DNA of 64,000 nt, from NCBI GenBank assembly GCA_002343505.1, contig DDQZ01000094.1, positions 46,854-110,853 on the forward strand, given 5' to 3'. Position 1 is the stretch's first letter, and the number at the start of each line of letters is the position of its first letter. This document shows positions 8,064 to 14,972 of this stretch, piece by piece. A program made the position numbers and the translations under genes. Origin of the DNA: Verrucomicrobiaceae bacterium UBA2429 (GTDB taxonomy: Bacteria > Verrucomicrobiota > Verrucomicrobiia > Verrucomicrobiales > Verrucomicrobiaceae). The notes below the pieces were generated by a model that was given only the letters and a program-made list of their open reading frames with translations, did not search any database and was not told the DNA's origin.

Positions 8064-9566
8064 ATGGACCGTCGTGACTTTTTTAAAACCACCGCAGCAG
8101 CCGGCATGGCAGGCGCGCTGCCGTTTGCGGGCGCTGTGTCACCGCGTCAGCCTGGGCTCATCCGCGCGGAAAACGCCAGACCCGGCTCCAGTTTCCAGCT
8201 CACCCGCATGAGGCCGGACGACGCAAAGTCCCACCGCACTTCCTTGATCGAGGGCTATTGCTCGCGCCAATCGCTGATCGCGGGTGAAAAACTCGACATC
8301 TTCGTCAGCACCAAACCCGCCGCGCGCTTCATCATCGAGGTTTTCCGCGCGGGTTACTACGGCGGAGAGGGCGCCCGTCTCATGACCACGCTCGGCCCCT
8401 TCGACGGCATGGAGCAGCCCGTGCCGGAGATCGGCGTAAACCGTCTGCGCGAGTGCCGCTGGCAGGCATCCTCATCCCTCACCATCCCCGGCGACTGGCC
8501 CAGCGGCGTCTATCTCGGCCGCCTCACCACCCTTCCCGAATCCGCCGACAAGCCCTACTGGCAGAGCTACGTCATCTTCATCGTCAAAGACGACCGCCCT
8601 GCCGACATCCTCTTCCAGTGCAGCGACAACACGTGGCAGGCCTACAACCGCTGGCCCGTGAACGAGTCGCTCTACACCGATCCGCGCGCCGCGCATGCAC
8701 CTGGCGTCAGTTGCAGCTTTGACCGGCCTTATGGCAAATACGTGCAGATCTTCGACAACCCGCAGAGCATGGGCAGCGGCGAGTTCCTGCTGTGGGAATA
8801 CCCGCTGTGCTACTGGCTGGAAAAAGAAGGCTACGACGTGACCTACTGCTCGAACGTGGACAATCTCGATCCCGCCAACCTCTCCCGCGTCAAAACGATG
8901 ATCAGCACCGGCCACGACGAATATTGGGACGTGCGCCAGTTCCACAACGTCAAGCAGGCCATCGCCGACGGCCTCAGCGTGCTCTGGCTATCGGCCAACG
9001 ACGTTTACATGGTCACGCCCTTCACGCCGAACGCGAAAGGCGATGCCAATCGCCGCCTCACGCGCGAGACCTGCTTCGGCGAGTTCCGCGAGGAGGAAAA
9101 AGAGGCCTACTCGAAGGTCCTCGGCCCTTTTGAGAATCCCGGCCCCGACGAGCGCGACATCATCGGAGCGCGCACCGTGGTCCCCTTCAACGGCGGCGGC
9201 GACTGGACCTGCGCCATGCCGGACCACTGGCTCTTCGAGGGCACCGGCATGAAAAAGGGCGAGAGCATCCCCGGCCTCGTCGGCTGGGAATTCCACGGCG
9301 ATCCAGATACCGCACGCGCAGGCCTCGAAGTCATCGCCGAGGGCAATGTCTGGGCCGGCGGCACGCGCCTTGGCAAATACGCCGCCACGATCTTCGAAGG
9401 TCCGAAGAAGAACATCGTCTTCAACGCCACCACCATCTTCTGGTCCCAGGGCCTCAGCGATCCACCCGGCCACATGATCCCGTGGAGCCACTATTCACGG
9501 CCGCATGGCCCCGATGAGCGCGTGCAGCGCATCACCAAGAATGCGCTGAAGCGGGCCATCGGATGA
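8064..9566 (+). CDS. Tat-exported protein with N,N-dimethylformamidase beta-like C-terminal domain
   Basis: This 500-residue protein starts MDRRDFFKTTAAAGMAGALP, a twin-arginine signal peptide, so it is exported folded. Most of the rest resembles the large C-terminal domain of the N,N-dimethylformamidase beta subunit. It has IEVFRAGYYGG, a central FQCSDNTWQAYNRWP and YCSNVDNLD followed by STGHDEYWD, typical of this Rossmann-like fold. Most family members have no tested function, so amidase activity should not be assumed. The longer upstream frame (from 7503) overlaps the divergent phosphodiesterase gene. ATG 8064 is chosen because it places the RR motif at the N-terminus. Confidence 0.8.
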   Translation: MDRRDFFKTTAAAGMAGALPFAGAVSPRQPGLIRAENARPGSSFQLTRMRPDDAKSHRTSLIEGYCSRQSLIAGEKLDIFVSTKPAARFIIEVFRAGYYGGEGARLMTTLGPFDGMEQPVPEIGVNRLRECRWQASSSLTIPGDWPSGVYLGRLTTLPESADKPYWQSYVIFIVKDDRPADILFQCSDNTWQAYNRWPVNESLYTDPRAAHAPGVSCSFDRPYGKYVQIFDNPQSMGSGEFLLWEYPLCYWLEKEGYDVTYCSNVDNLDPANLSRVKTMISTGHDEYWDVRQFHNVKQAIADGLSVLWLSANDVYMVTPFTPNAKGDANRRLTRETCFGEFREEEKEAYSKVLGPFENPGPDERDIIGARTVVPFNGGGDWTCAMPDHWLFEGTGMKKGESIPGLVGWEFHGDPDTARAGLEVIAEGNVWAGGTRLGKYAATIFEGPKKNIVFNATTIFWSQGLSDPPGHMIPWSHYSRPHGPDERVQRITKNALKRAIG

Positions 9567-9615
9567 CTCGGGTGCCGGCGAGCATGTCAGTTGCATCTTG
9601 CGCCGGGCGGCATTC

Positions 9616-10071
9616 ATGTCAGCCGGCATGGCACTGCTTTTCCATTCCAAGAACCCGGCCACCGACTGGCTTTCGAACTTGTCACCTCATGGCTTCGTCC
9701 TTAGCGGTGTGAAGTGGCGCAGTGTGGAGCACTGCTATCAGGCCGCCAAATACGAGGACGCCTCCATCGTCAAAATCATCCAGACAGCCTCATCGCCCCT
9801 GGCGGCGCGCAAAGCCGGTCAGAACCGGTCCCTCGCTCCGAGGCAGGATTGGGATGAAAACAAGATCAGGGTAATGACGGAGGCTGTGCGGGCCAAGTTC
9901 ACACAGAACCGGCGTTTGCGGGAGCAACTGCTGGCGACGGGAGACGAGGAGTTGGTCCACCTTTCGCGCAACGATTTGTTCTGGGGTCGCACAGCGGAGG
10001 GCGGGGGGGAGAACCGGCTGGGACTGATCCTGATGGAGGTCAGGAGCGAATTGCGCAGGCAGGACGGATGA
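9616..10071 (+). CDS. NADAR family protein (YbiA/RibX-like N-glycosidase)
   Basis: About 150 residues covering a complete NADAR domain: FHSKNPATDWLSNL, VKWRSVEHCYQAAKY, a central Lys/Arg-rich helix, and LLATGDEELVHLSRNDLFWG near the end. NADAR proteins hydrolyse N-glycosidic bonds of riboflavin-pathway intermediates, and some remove ADP-ribose from guanine or act in NAD-linked phage defence. Candidate starts are ATG 9616 and ATG 9628 (MALLFHSK). Neither has a clear ribosome-binding site, and a TTG at 9598 is less likely. The gene stands alone, so the context does not choose between housekeeping and defence roles. Confidence 0.85.
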   Translation: MSAGMALLFHSKNPATDWLSNLSPHGFVLSGVKWRSVEHCYQAAKYEDASIVKIIQTASSPLAARKAGQNRSLAPRQDWDENKIRVMTEAVRAKFTQNRRLREQLLATGDEELVHLSRNDLFWGRTAEGGGENRLGLILMEVRSELRRQDG

Positions 10072-10114
10072 TGCCAGCTCGGAGAATGCCGCCCGTTCCA
10101 GCCCATCGAGTCCA

Positions 10115-10993
10115 TCATTCCAGCGCGCGCGCCAGCCATTCGCGCAGGCGGGCGCGCTCCGGCAGGTCGCGCAGCACCCAGGCATCACTGTGATTGCGGA
10201 AGGGGATCGGCATGAAAGTCCACGCGCCTTCGATCCCCGTGGAGTTCAGCCATGCTTCGATGGCGCCGGTGCCGCCCTCGTGGCTGATGAACTGCGGCCT
10301 GCCGCGAAGCCGGGCCAGTCTTTGCAGCGCCGAGGCGCGGTCCGCGCCCGCATACGGCCAGCGTTCGCTCACGCCGTCATAATGACTGTGGCAGATGAAG
10401 GCGCGCCAAAGCGCCGCAATCTCGTCATCGTGCAACCCGAGGTAATTGCAGCCGATGCTGCCGCGCGAGAAGCCGCACAGCACCACACGCGCGGGGTCGC
10501 CTCCGTAACGCGCGCAGGTCTCGCGCACGGCGGCCAGGCAGTAGCGCTTGCTCTCCTGCACATCGCCCCACCATTTCACGGCGTTGCGTTTGCCGTCCTC
10601 GTGCGGCTCCACATAGGGCAGGCACAGCCAGAGAAATCCCCTGCCGCCGCTGATGCCATAGCCGAGCCGGCACCCCTCCACACCGCCGTCGCAGGCATCA
10701 CCGAATGCGTTCCGGTAACCGCCATTGCCCGCGTATTCCACCAGCACTGGCAGTGGCGCGCCTCCCGGCTGCCAGCCTACTGGGAGATACAGCGAGTGCC
10801 GCACCCGCGTGTTCTCCCAGCCCGAGGCCGTGGCATACACCCGTTTTCCCGCGGCAGGCGGTCCCTCCGTGATTTCCGGCACGCTCAAGTCTGCGGCTAC
10901 AGTGGAGAGATCAGGCAGCGTGGATGTCTGGGCGGGCATGAGCGTTCGAAGCAGCAAGAAAAGACATGCGGACAAGGACTGAATGAAACTCAT
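10115..10993 (-). CDS. Secreted alpha/beta-hydrolase (putative esterase)
   Basis: About 292 residues beginning MSFIQSLSACLFLLLRTLMP, a signal peptide. The nucleophile elbow VLCGFSRGSIG has the Ser of the G-x-S-x-G pattern. A likely catalytic His is in RNHSDAWVLRD near the C-terminus, with an acidic partner between them. The architecture fits secreted PHB-depolymerase-like or feruloyl-esterase-like hydrolases common in Verrucomicrobiota. The substrate is unknown. An ATG five codons upstream (11008) is possible, but the chosen start gives a better signal peptide. Confidence 0.75.
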   Translation of the reverse strand: MSFIQSLSACLFLLLRTLMPAQTSTLPDLSTVAADLSVPEITEGPPAAGKRVYATASGWENTRVRHSLYLPVGWQPGGAPLPVLVEYAGNGGYRNAFGDACDGGVEGCRLGYGISGGRGFLWLCLPYVEPHEDGKRNAVKWWGDVQESKRYCLAAVRETCARYGGDPARVVLCGFSRGSIGCNYLGLHDDEIAALWRAFICHSHYDGVSERWPYAGADRASALQRLARLRGRPQFISHEGGTGAIEAWLNSTGIEGAWTFMPIPFRNHSDAWVLRDLPERARLREWLARALE

Positions 10994-11127
10994 GGGCGGG
11001 CGAAGCATATTCGAGAGACAGCATCAATGACAAACACCCAGCTCGGCGCAAGTGAGCGCCGGAAGACAGGAAAACAAATCGCAATGAAACCGGTCTGCAG
11101 GCAGATGAACCGGCGCAGTGGAGGGTC

Positions 11128-11220
11128 TTAATCAACTTCTTTCGCAATGACACCCGTCTCGAGTGCAAGCTGGGAAGCCTGCACTGAGGTCTGGATGCCA
11201 AAGCGGGTTCGAAAGACCGG
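11128..11220 (-). pseudogene. C-terminal scrap of a LuxR-type HTH regulator
   Basis: Directly after the TGA of the winged-helix gene, and in its frame, the sequence reads FRTRFGIQTSVQASQLA then LETGVIAKEVD and stops at TAA. This resembles the last helix of a LuxR/NarL DNA-binding domain (the K/R-F-G-V-R-T-S-x-x-A-x-x-L-A pattern). Nothing upstream of the scrap belongs to such a domain. It looks like a leftover of an older regulator gene. Confidence 0.4.
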
Positions 11221-11673
11221 TCAGCCATCAGTCACAGGCTGGATTTTACGAAGCCGGTAGGCGTTGTTTTCCTGAATGATCACATCAGGGAAGCCTGCGT
11301 CCCTGAGTTTGGCTTTGAGCTTGTTCATGAGCACGGAAAGGCCGTGCGAGTTGAGGTTCATGAGCCGTTGCAACTCCTCCCTGCCCGTCATGCCGGGAGA
11401 CTCATTCAACAAATTCATGAGTTTGAGCTGAGCCGGCGAAAGCGGGATGTGCGAGCCGTTGATGGATGCTTCCATCACTGAAACCTTGATCACGAGTTGA
11501 GGCTGCCCAGCCACGGCATCACCGCCGATGTTGCGCAAAAGCGACTCGGCGAGGTCGAGTTTTTCCTCGGCCTTGAAGTAGGTCATGTAACCCTCCTCGA
11601 GCAGACGCCTGGCATCGAAAAACAGTTCAAATGCGCGTTTGATGTCGGCTGAGTGGGGAGACGGTGCGGCCAT
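11221..11673 (-). CDS. Small winged-helix transcription factor, OmpR/PhoB-type DNA-binding domain
   Basis: A 150-residue protein. Residues 1-60 form a helical region without a receiver-domain phosphoacceptor motif. Residues 65-145 look like a Trans_reg_C winged helix: ASINGSHIPLSPAQLKLMNLL is the strand-turn-helix start, EELQRLMNLNSHGLSVLMNKL the recognition-helix region, and VIIQENNAYRLRK the C-terminal wing. It is divergent from the ubiquitin/pupylation-type operon, and the shared 181-base gap holds a perfect palindrome. It is therefore a good candidate for that operon's regulator, though direct control is only an inference. Confidence 0.65.
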   Translation of the reverse strand: MAAPSPHSADIKRAFELFFDARRLLEEGYMTYFKAEEKLDLAESLLRNIGGDAVAGQPQLVIKVSVMEASINGSHIPLSPAQLKLMNLLNESPGMTGREELQRLMNLNSHGLSVLMNKLKAKLRDAGFPDVIIQENNAYRLRKIQPVTDG

Positions 11674-11805
11674 GTTGAAGGTGGGGTTGATTCACCTGGT
11701 ATCCCGTCATGGCTCGATTTGTTAACGATTCTATTTCACGGCACACGGTGACCGCCCACGGCAAGATCTGGCACCGTCAGATTTTTTTGGTGATTCTGCG
11801 CACTG

Positions 11806-11817
11806 ATCACCGGTGAT
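11806..11817. promoter_or_regulatory. Perfect 12-base palindrome, candidate operator
   Basis: ATCACCGGTGAT is perfectly symmetrical and ends 37 bases before the ATG of the first operon gene. Related CACCG/CGGTG half-sites occur nearby at about 11745-11754 and 11771-11778. It sits in the gap shared with the divergent winged-helix gene. No confident -10/-35 elements were identified. Confidence 0.35.
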
Positions 11818-11854
11818 GCCGGATGGCAGGCTAAAATTTGAAAAAATTCGAGCC

Positions 11855-12367
11855 ATGCCGCAACTGTTCTTCTCTCATGCCGGGCCGTCTCTACAGCCCT
11901 TGATGTCCTTCGCCTCCCCCCGGTGGGAGTGTGTGCTTTTGCCGGCGGGGCGCGCCGTGCGTCTGGGCGCGCAAGGTTTGTCCTTCCACCCCGCGAGTGG
12001 TTCCGGCTCTGCCGAATGGGTGCTGCTGGCCGCTCCTGATTCAAGAGTGAGTGTCAATGGCGAGAATGCCGCTGTCACCGGCATCCGGGTGCTGCGCCAC
12101 AAGGACATGATCTGCGCTGAGGGGATGCGGTTGTTTTTCAGCGGCGAAAAAATCGCCGCCGTCTCGGCGTTGGAGGCGGCGGACGTCCACTGCGCGCGCT
12201 GCCAGTCGGAGATGCAGACGGGAACTCCCGTTCTGCTGTGCCCGGAGTGCGGCGCGCCGCACCATGCGGAGGGCTGCTGGGATGCCGCGCCCGCCTGCGC
12301 GCTGTGCCCTCGGCCGACGAATGCGCGCGGCCTGCTCTGGTCGCCGGTGGAAGGAGGCTGGTCATGA
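11855..12367 (+). CDS. FHA-like plus RING-like zinc-binding protein, candidate E3
   Basis: A 170-residue protein. Residues 15-105 look like a degenerate FHA-type beta-sandwich (SRVSVNGE, then GIRVLRHKDMI, in the usual V-N-G ... L-x-x-x-D-x-I order). Residues 113-151 form a Cys/His-rich module with C113-x2-C116, C129-x2-C132, H136/H137, C141 and C148-x2-C151. Eight ligands in this spacing match a cross-brace RING or related binuclear treble-clef finger. Prokaryotic RING-like proteins are known next to E1/E2 genes. It is the first gene of the operon and its TGA overlaps the E1-like ATG in ATGA. It could recruit the E2-like protein to phosphorylated targets, which is an inference. The ATG at 11855 is preferred over GTG 11813/ATG 11816, which add a non-conserved leader. 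Confidence 0.65.
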   Translation: MPQLFFSHAGPSLQPLMSFASPRWECVLLPAGRAVRLGAQGLSFHPASGSGSAEWVLLAAPDSRVSVNGENAAVTGIRVLRHKDMICAEGMRLFFSGEKIAAVSALEAADVHCARCQSEMQTGTPVLLCPECGAPHHAEGCWDAAPACALCPRPTNARGLLWSPVEGGWS

Positions 12368-13434
12368 ATTTTGAGCGCGCGCTGCTCTGCGGGCTGGGCA
12401 ACACCGGCTCGGCCCTCCTGCCTTTGCTGGCCGCGCTGCCGGGCTTGCGCGAGGTGGTGCTTGTGGATCGGGACCGGATTGAGCGCGCCAATCTGGCCTG
12501 CCAGGCGGGTCTCACCGCGGCGGATGTCGGCAGGTCCAAGGCCCGCGTGCATGCCCGGCGGCTGCGCGGGCTGCGTCCGGGCTTGAAAGTCGTGGCCTAC
12601 GAACAGGACCTGGCGCGCATCCCGCTCGGCGAGTGGCATGGCGCGCTGGTGGCGGGCTGTCTGGACAACAACGAGGCCAGGGTCGTGCTCAATGCCGGCG
12701 CCTTTCGCGCGCGCGCCGCCTTGCTGCTGGACCTGGGGGTGCGCGCCGACAACCGCCTGGCTCGCGTCTCTGTGCTGCATCCCTGCCGCGCCGGGTCCGC
12801 CTGCCTAGAGTGCTCGTGGTCCGAGGCCGACTACTCGCCCGCGCGCCACGCCTGCGCTCCGCCCGCGCCTGCCTCCGGCGCTTCCGCCGCTCTCGGCGCC
12901 CTGGCCGCTTCTCTCGCCATGCTGGAGATCGAAAAACTGCGCGACTCCGCGCTCGAACCCGTCGCGCGCGAGGTGGTGGTGTGCGCGGACTCGCACGAGA
13001 TTTTTTCGAGCGCACTGCACCGCCGGTCTGCCTGCCGCTTTGAGCACTCGGCGTTGAATCTCTCCACCGCTCCGCTGTCACTGGATGCCACCACCCTGGG
13101 TGAGTTTTTCCACTTGGCGTCCGTGCGAGGCGCGACTGCCATGCGCGTTGAAGGCCGGTTTTATCACCCGCCGCTTTCATGCTCCGCCGGATGCGGTGGC
13201 AGGCTCGCTCCAGGGTTCCGCCCGCGCGGCGGCGGCGGCGTGTGTCAGGTCTGCGGCAGGCCTTCTGCCGGCGCCGCAGCTTTCCAGTGCCAGACCGTGC
13301 TCGCGCAGGCCGAATGGCCGCCGCTTCTCGGCATCCCCCTCTCCAGACTTGGACTGCGCGACCGCGATGTCATCACGCTCGCCGCCGCTGACGGCCAGCC
13401 TTCCAGTTTCTTGATCACGCTCACATCCTCATGA
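12364..13434 (+). CDS. E1-like / ThiF-family Ubl-activating enzyme
   Basis: A 356-residue Rossmann-fold adenylating enzyme. GLGNTG (residues 10-15) is the nucleotide-binding glycine loop. VVLVDRDRIERANL (31-44) carries the acidic residues and Asn/Arg that bind ATP-Mg in E1, MoeB and ThiF. A CLDNNEARVVLN segment at about 99-110 matches the strand-helix near the catalytic region. A Cys-rich stretch (HPCRAG, CLECSW) follows. The C-terminus adds a zinc-ribbon-like part with SCSAGCGG and VCQVCGR, not usual in MoeB/ThiF. It should adenylate the C-terminus of a Ubl, probably the product of 14673, and pass it to the E2-like protein. It overlaps both neighbours by four bases. Which Cys acts as the thioester site cannot be told by reading alone. 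Confidence 0.82.
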   Translation: MNFERALLCGLGNTGSALLPLLAALPGLREVVLVDRDRIERANLACQAGLTAADVGRSKARVHARRLRGLRPGLKVVAYEQDLARIPLGEWHGALVAGCLDNNEARVVLNAGAFRARAALLLDLGVRADNRLARVSVLHPCRAGSACLECSWSEADYSPARHACAPPAPASGASAALGALAASLAMLEIEKLRDSALEPVAREVVVCADSHEIFSSALHRRSACRFEHSALNLSTAPLSLDATTLGEFFHLASVRGATAMRVEGRFYHPPLSCSAGCGGRLAPGFRPRGGGGVCQVCGRPSAGAAAFQCQTVLAQAEWPPLLGIPLSRLGLRDRDVITLAAADGQPSSFLITLTSS

Positions 13435-13988
13435 ACCCCGCCCAGCCCATCCACAGTCTGGAGGCGGAACTCGCCCTCCTCGGCATCACCGGCCCTTTTG
13501 CCGCTTTTCTCAATGCCCAGCACAAGCTCGCGTCCGCGCTTGACCAGGCGGGGGATGTGCTGCGCGTGACCCGAGCTGGAGCGGACCGCTTTTTGCTTAG
13601 CTTTCAATGCCGCACCCTCATCGGCTCCAATCAGCGCGACTGCCGCGCGGCGGACTGCCGGGTGATGGCGGGCATTTGGTTTCCGCAGGATTACCTGCGC
13701 CGCGCGTCAACCGCGGATGTGGTCACGCTGCTTGATCCCCGCGTCTTCCACCCTAACCTACGCGGGGGAGTCTTTTGCTTCGAATTGAAGCCGGGCATGG
13801 GTTTGCGGGACCTGGCTCATGTGATCTATGAGCTGCTCTCATGGCAGACGGTCAACACCGTTCACGGCTTGGACGATGAGGCCCTGGACTGGGCGCGCGC
13901 CAACCGCAACCTCTGGCCGCTGGACACGCGGCCGCTTTTTTCCAAACGCGCTCCGGCGGCGGAGAAGGAGGATACCGGCCATGTCTGA
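13431..13988 (+). CDS. E2-like Ubl-conjugating enzyme (UBC fold)
   Basis: A 185-residue protein with the core marks of an E2. After the beta-sheet comes FHPNLRGGVFCFELK, with HPN at 107-109 and C116 seven residues after the Asn, close to the usual E2 spacing. It is followed by LRDLAHVIYELLSWQTVN, matching the E2 helix after the active site, and DDEALDWARANRN, matching the crossing helix (eukaryotic N-x-E-A-A). Upstream, FLLSFQCRTLI and AGIWFPQDYL fit the strands that carry the P-F/Y-P turn in classical E2s. C116 is the predicted thioester Cys. The gene is coupled by ATGA to the E1-like gene and overlaps the next gene by eight bases. Confidence 0.75.
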   Translation: MNPAQPIHSLEAELALLGITGPFAAFLNAQHKLASALDQAGDVLRVTRAGADRFLLSFQCRTLIGSNQRDCRAADCRVMAGIWFPQDYLRRASTADVVTLLDPRVFHPNLRGGVFCFELKPGMGLRDLAHVIYELLSWQTVNTVHGLDDEALDWARANRNLWPLDTRPLFSKRAPAAEKEDTGHV

Positions 13989-14670
13989 CTTCCTCGCCTA
14001 TGAAGCTCACGGTCCTGTCTTGGATTCCCGTGACGGCTGGCTCGTGGCCGAAATCCCGGTTGAGGAATCCCCGGCTCCGGCGGTGCTGGAGGTGTTGGCG
14101 CGCCAGGCGAGCTTCCCGCCGCGCTGGAAGCATGTGCTGCTGCCGGCTGGCGGCATGGTGCTGCGTGCTGAATGGATATCAGGCGCGGAGACACCCGGTG
14201 TGCGGAGTCAGGAGCCGGTTGACTGGCGCTCGCTGGTGAAAAGCGCCGGGATTGAGCCGCTGAACTCCGGCGCGGCACGGTCCCGGCGAGCCGCGCCGGA
14301 CGCGGCGGCGCGTTTTGCCCTGCCCGGCTGCGCGGGGCGCGCCCAGGGCGCCAGGATGTGGGTGACGCTACTCAATGACGACACGGACAGCGCGCCCGAC
14401 TCTGCCGTGCTTGAGGCCCGGAGTCTGCTCATGCTGCGCCTCCAGTCCCGCCTGCGACTGGTGCGCGCTGCCGCCGCCGATGGCGCCTGGCAGATCGAGG
14501 CCGCCTTTGCCGCTCCACCCTCCTCGCCCGCGGTGGCGCTTGCCGCGCGCGCACTGGCCGCGGCCGCTCGCATGGCCGCCGCCGAGATTGCCGCGCTGGC
14601 TGACCCCTCTCTGGCTCGGGCCTACCTGGCCCGCGCCGGCCACCCAAACAAACCACACCACCACCCGTGA
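13981..14670 (+). CDS. Unknown operon protein between E2 and Ubl genes
   Basis: A 229-residue protein I do not recognise. The N-terminal third is beta-rich (GWLVAEIPVEE, WKHVLLPAGGMVLRAEW). The phrase around HVLLPAGGMVLR resembles CVLLPAGRAVRLG in the FHA/RING protein, so the two may share a small domain. The middle is low-complexity, and the last 80 residues are one or two Ala-rich helices ending in a His-rich tail. There is no signal peptide, membrane segment or catalytic motif. Its start overlaps the E2-like gene by eight bases and it ends just before the Ubl start, so it belongs to the same unit. A possible role is adaptor or scaffold. Confidence 0.6.
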   Translation: MSDFLAYEAHGPVLDSRDGWLVAEIPVEESPAPAVLEVLARQASFPPRWKHVLLPAGGMVLRAEWISGAETPGVRSQEPVDWRSLVKSAGIEPLNSGAARSRRAAPDAAARFALPGCAGRAQGARMWVTLLNDDTDSAPDSAVLEARSLLMLRLQSRLRLVRAAAADGAWQIEAAFAAPPSSPAVALAARALAAAARMAAAEIAALADPSLARAYLARAGHPNKPHHHP

Positions 14671-14672
14671 TC

Positions 14673-14951
14673 ATGAACACCACGACCCTGCCCAACACCC
14701 GCATCAAACTGCGCGACATCACCGGCGCGCGCCGCTTCAGCCTGCCTCTGCCCTCCGATCCCGACACCACCGTTGGCGAGATCATCGAGGAGGTGGCCGG
14801 CGAGCTCAGCCACACCGACTCCACCGGCCGCGGCATACACTACACCCTGCGCCTCGATGACGGCCGCAAGCTGCACCGCAGCGACTCCGCCTCCGAACTC
14901 GCGGGCCGCGAGGCCACCCTCATGCCCAATGTGGACGCCGGGGCTTTTTGA
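14673..14951 (+). CDS. Ubiquitin-like beta-grasp protein (candidate modifier)
   Basis: A 92-residue protein. The order is strand (TRIKLRDITG), strand (RRFSLPLP), helix after TTVGEIIEEVAGEL, then YTLRLDDGRKL, SDSASELAGREATLMPNV. This is the beta-grasp pattern of ubiquitin and YukD, including the L-x-D-x-G-R-x-L segment that resembles ubiquitin's third and fourth strands. It ends ...NVDAGAF. There is no di-Gly, so if it is conjugated, the adjacent JAB protease might trim it to the single Gly (G90), or conjugation may use another end. ATG 14673 is chosen, although a GTG two codons upstream is also possible. It lies between E2-context genes and the JAB gene, which supports the modifier reading. 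Confidence 0.7.
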   Translation: MNTTTLPNTRIKLRDITGARRFSLPLPSDPDTTVGEIIEEVAGELSHTDSTGRGIHYTLRLDDGRKLHRSDSASELAGREATLMPNVDAGAF

Positions 14952-14972
14952 CTCCCGCTCCCTCATTTCGCC

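Noticed and set aside
11813..11854. GTG/ATG starts adding a leader to the FHA/RING protein
   Set aside because: The leader covers the palindrome region and shows no protein-like conservation pattern.
11875..12780. Long minus-strand open frame (301 residues) across the FHA/RING and E1-like genes
   Set aside because: High-G+C antisense shadow; the plus-strand frames carry recognisable motifs and tight gene overlaps, whereas this one has no family features.
14667..14672. GTG start for the Ubl candidate at 14667
   Set aside because: Possible, but ATG 14673 gives the simpler N-terminus and avoids overlap with the preceding stop; the difference is two residues.
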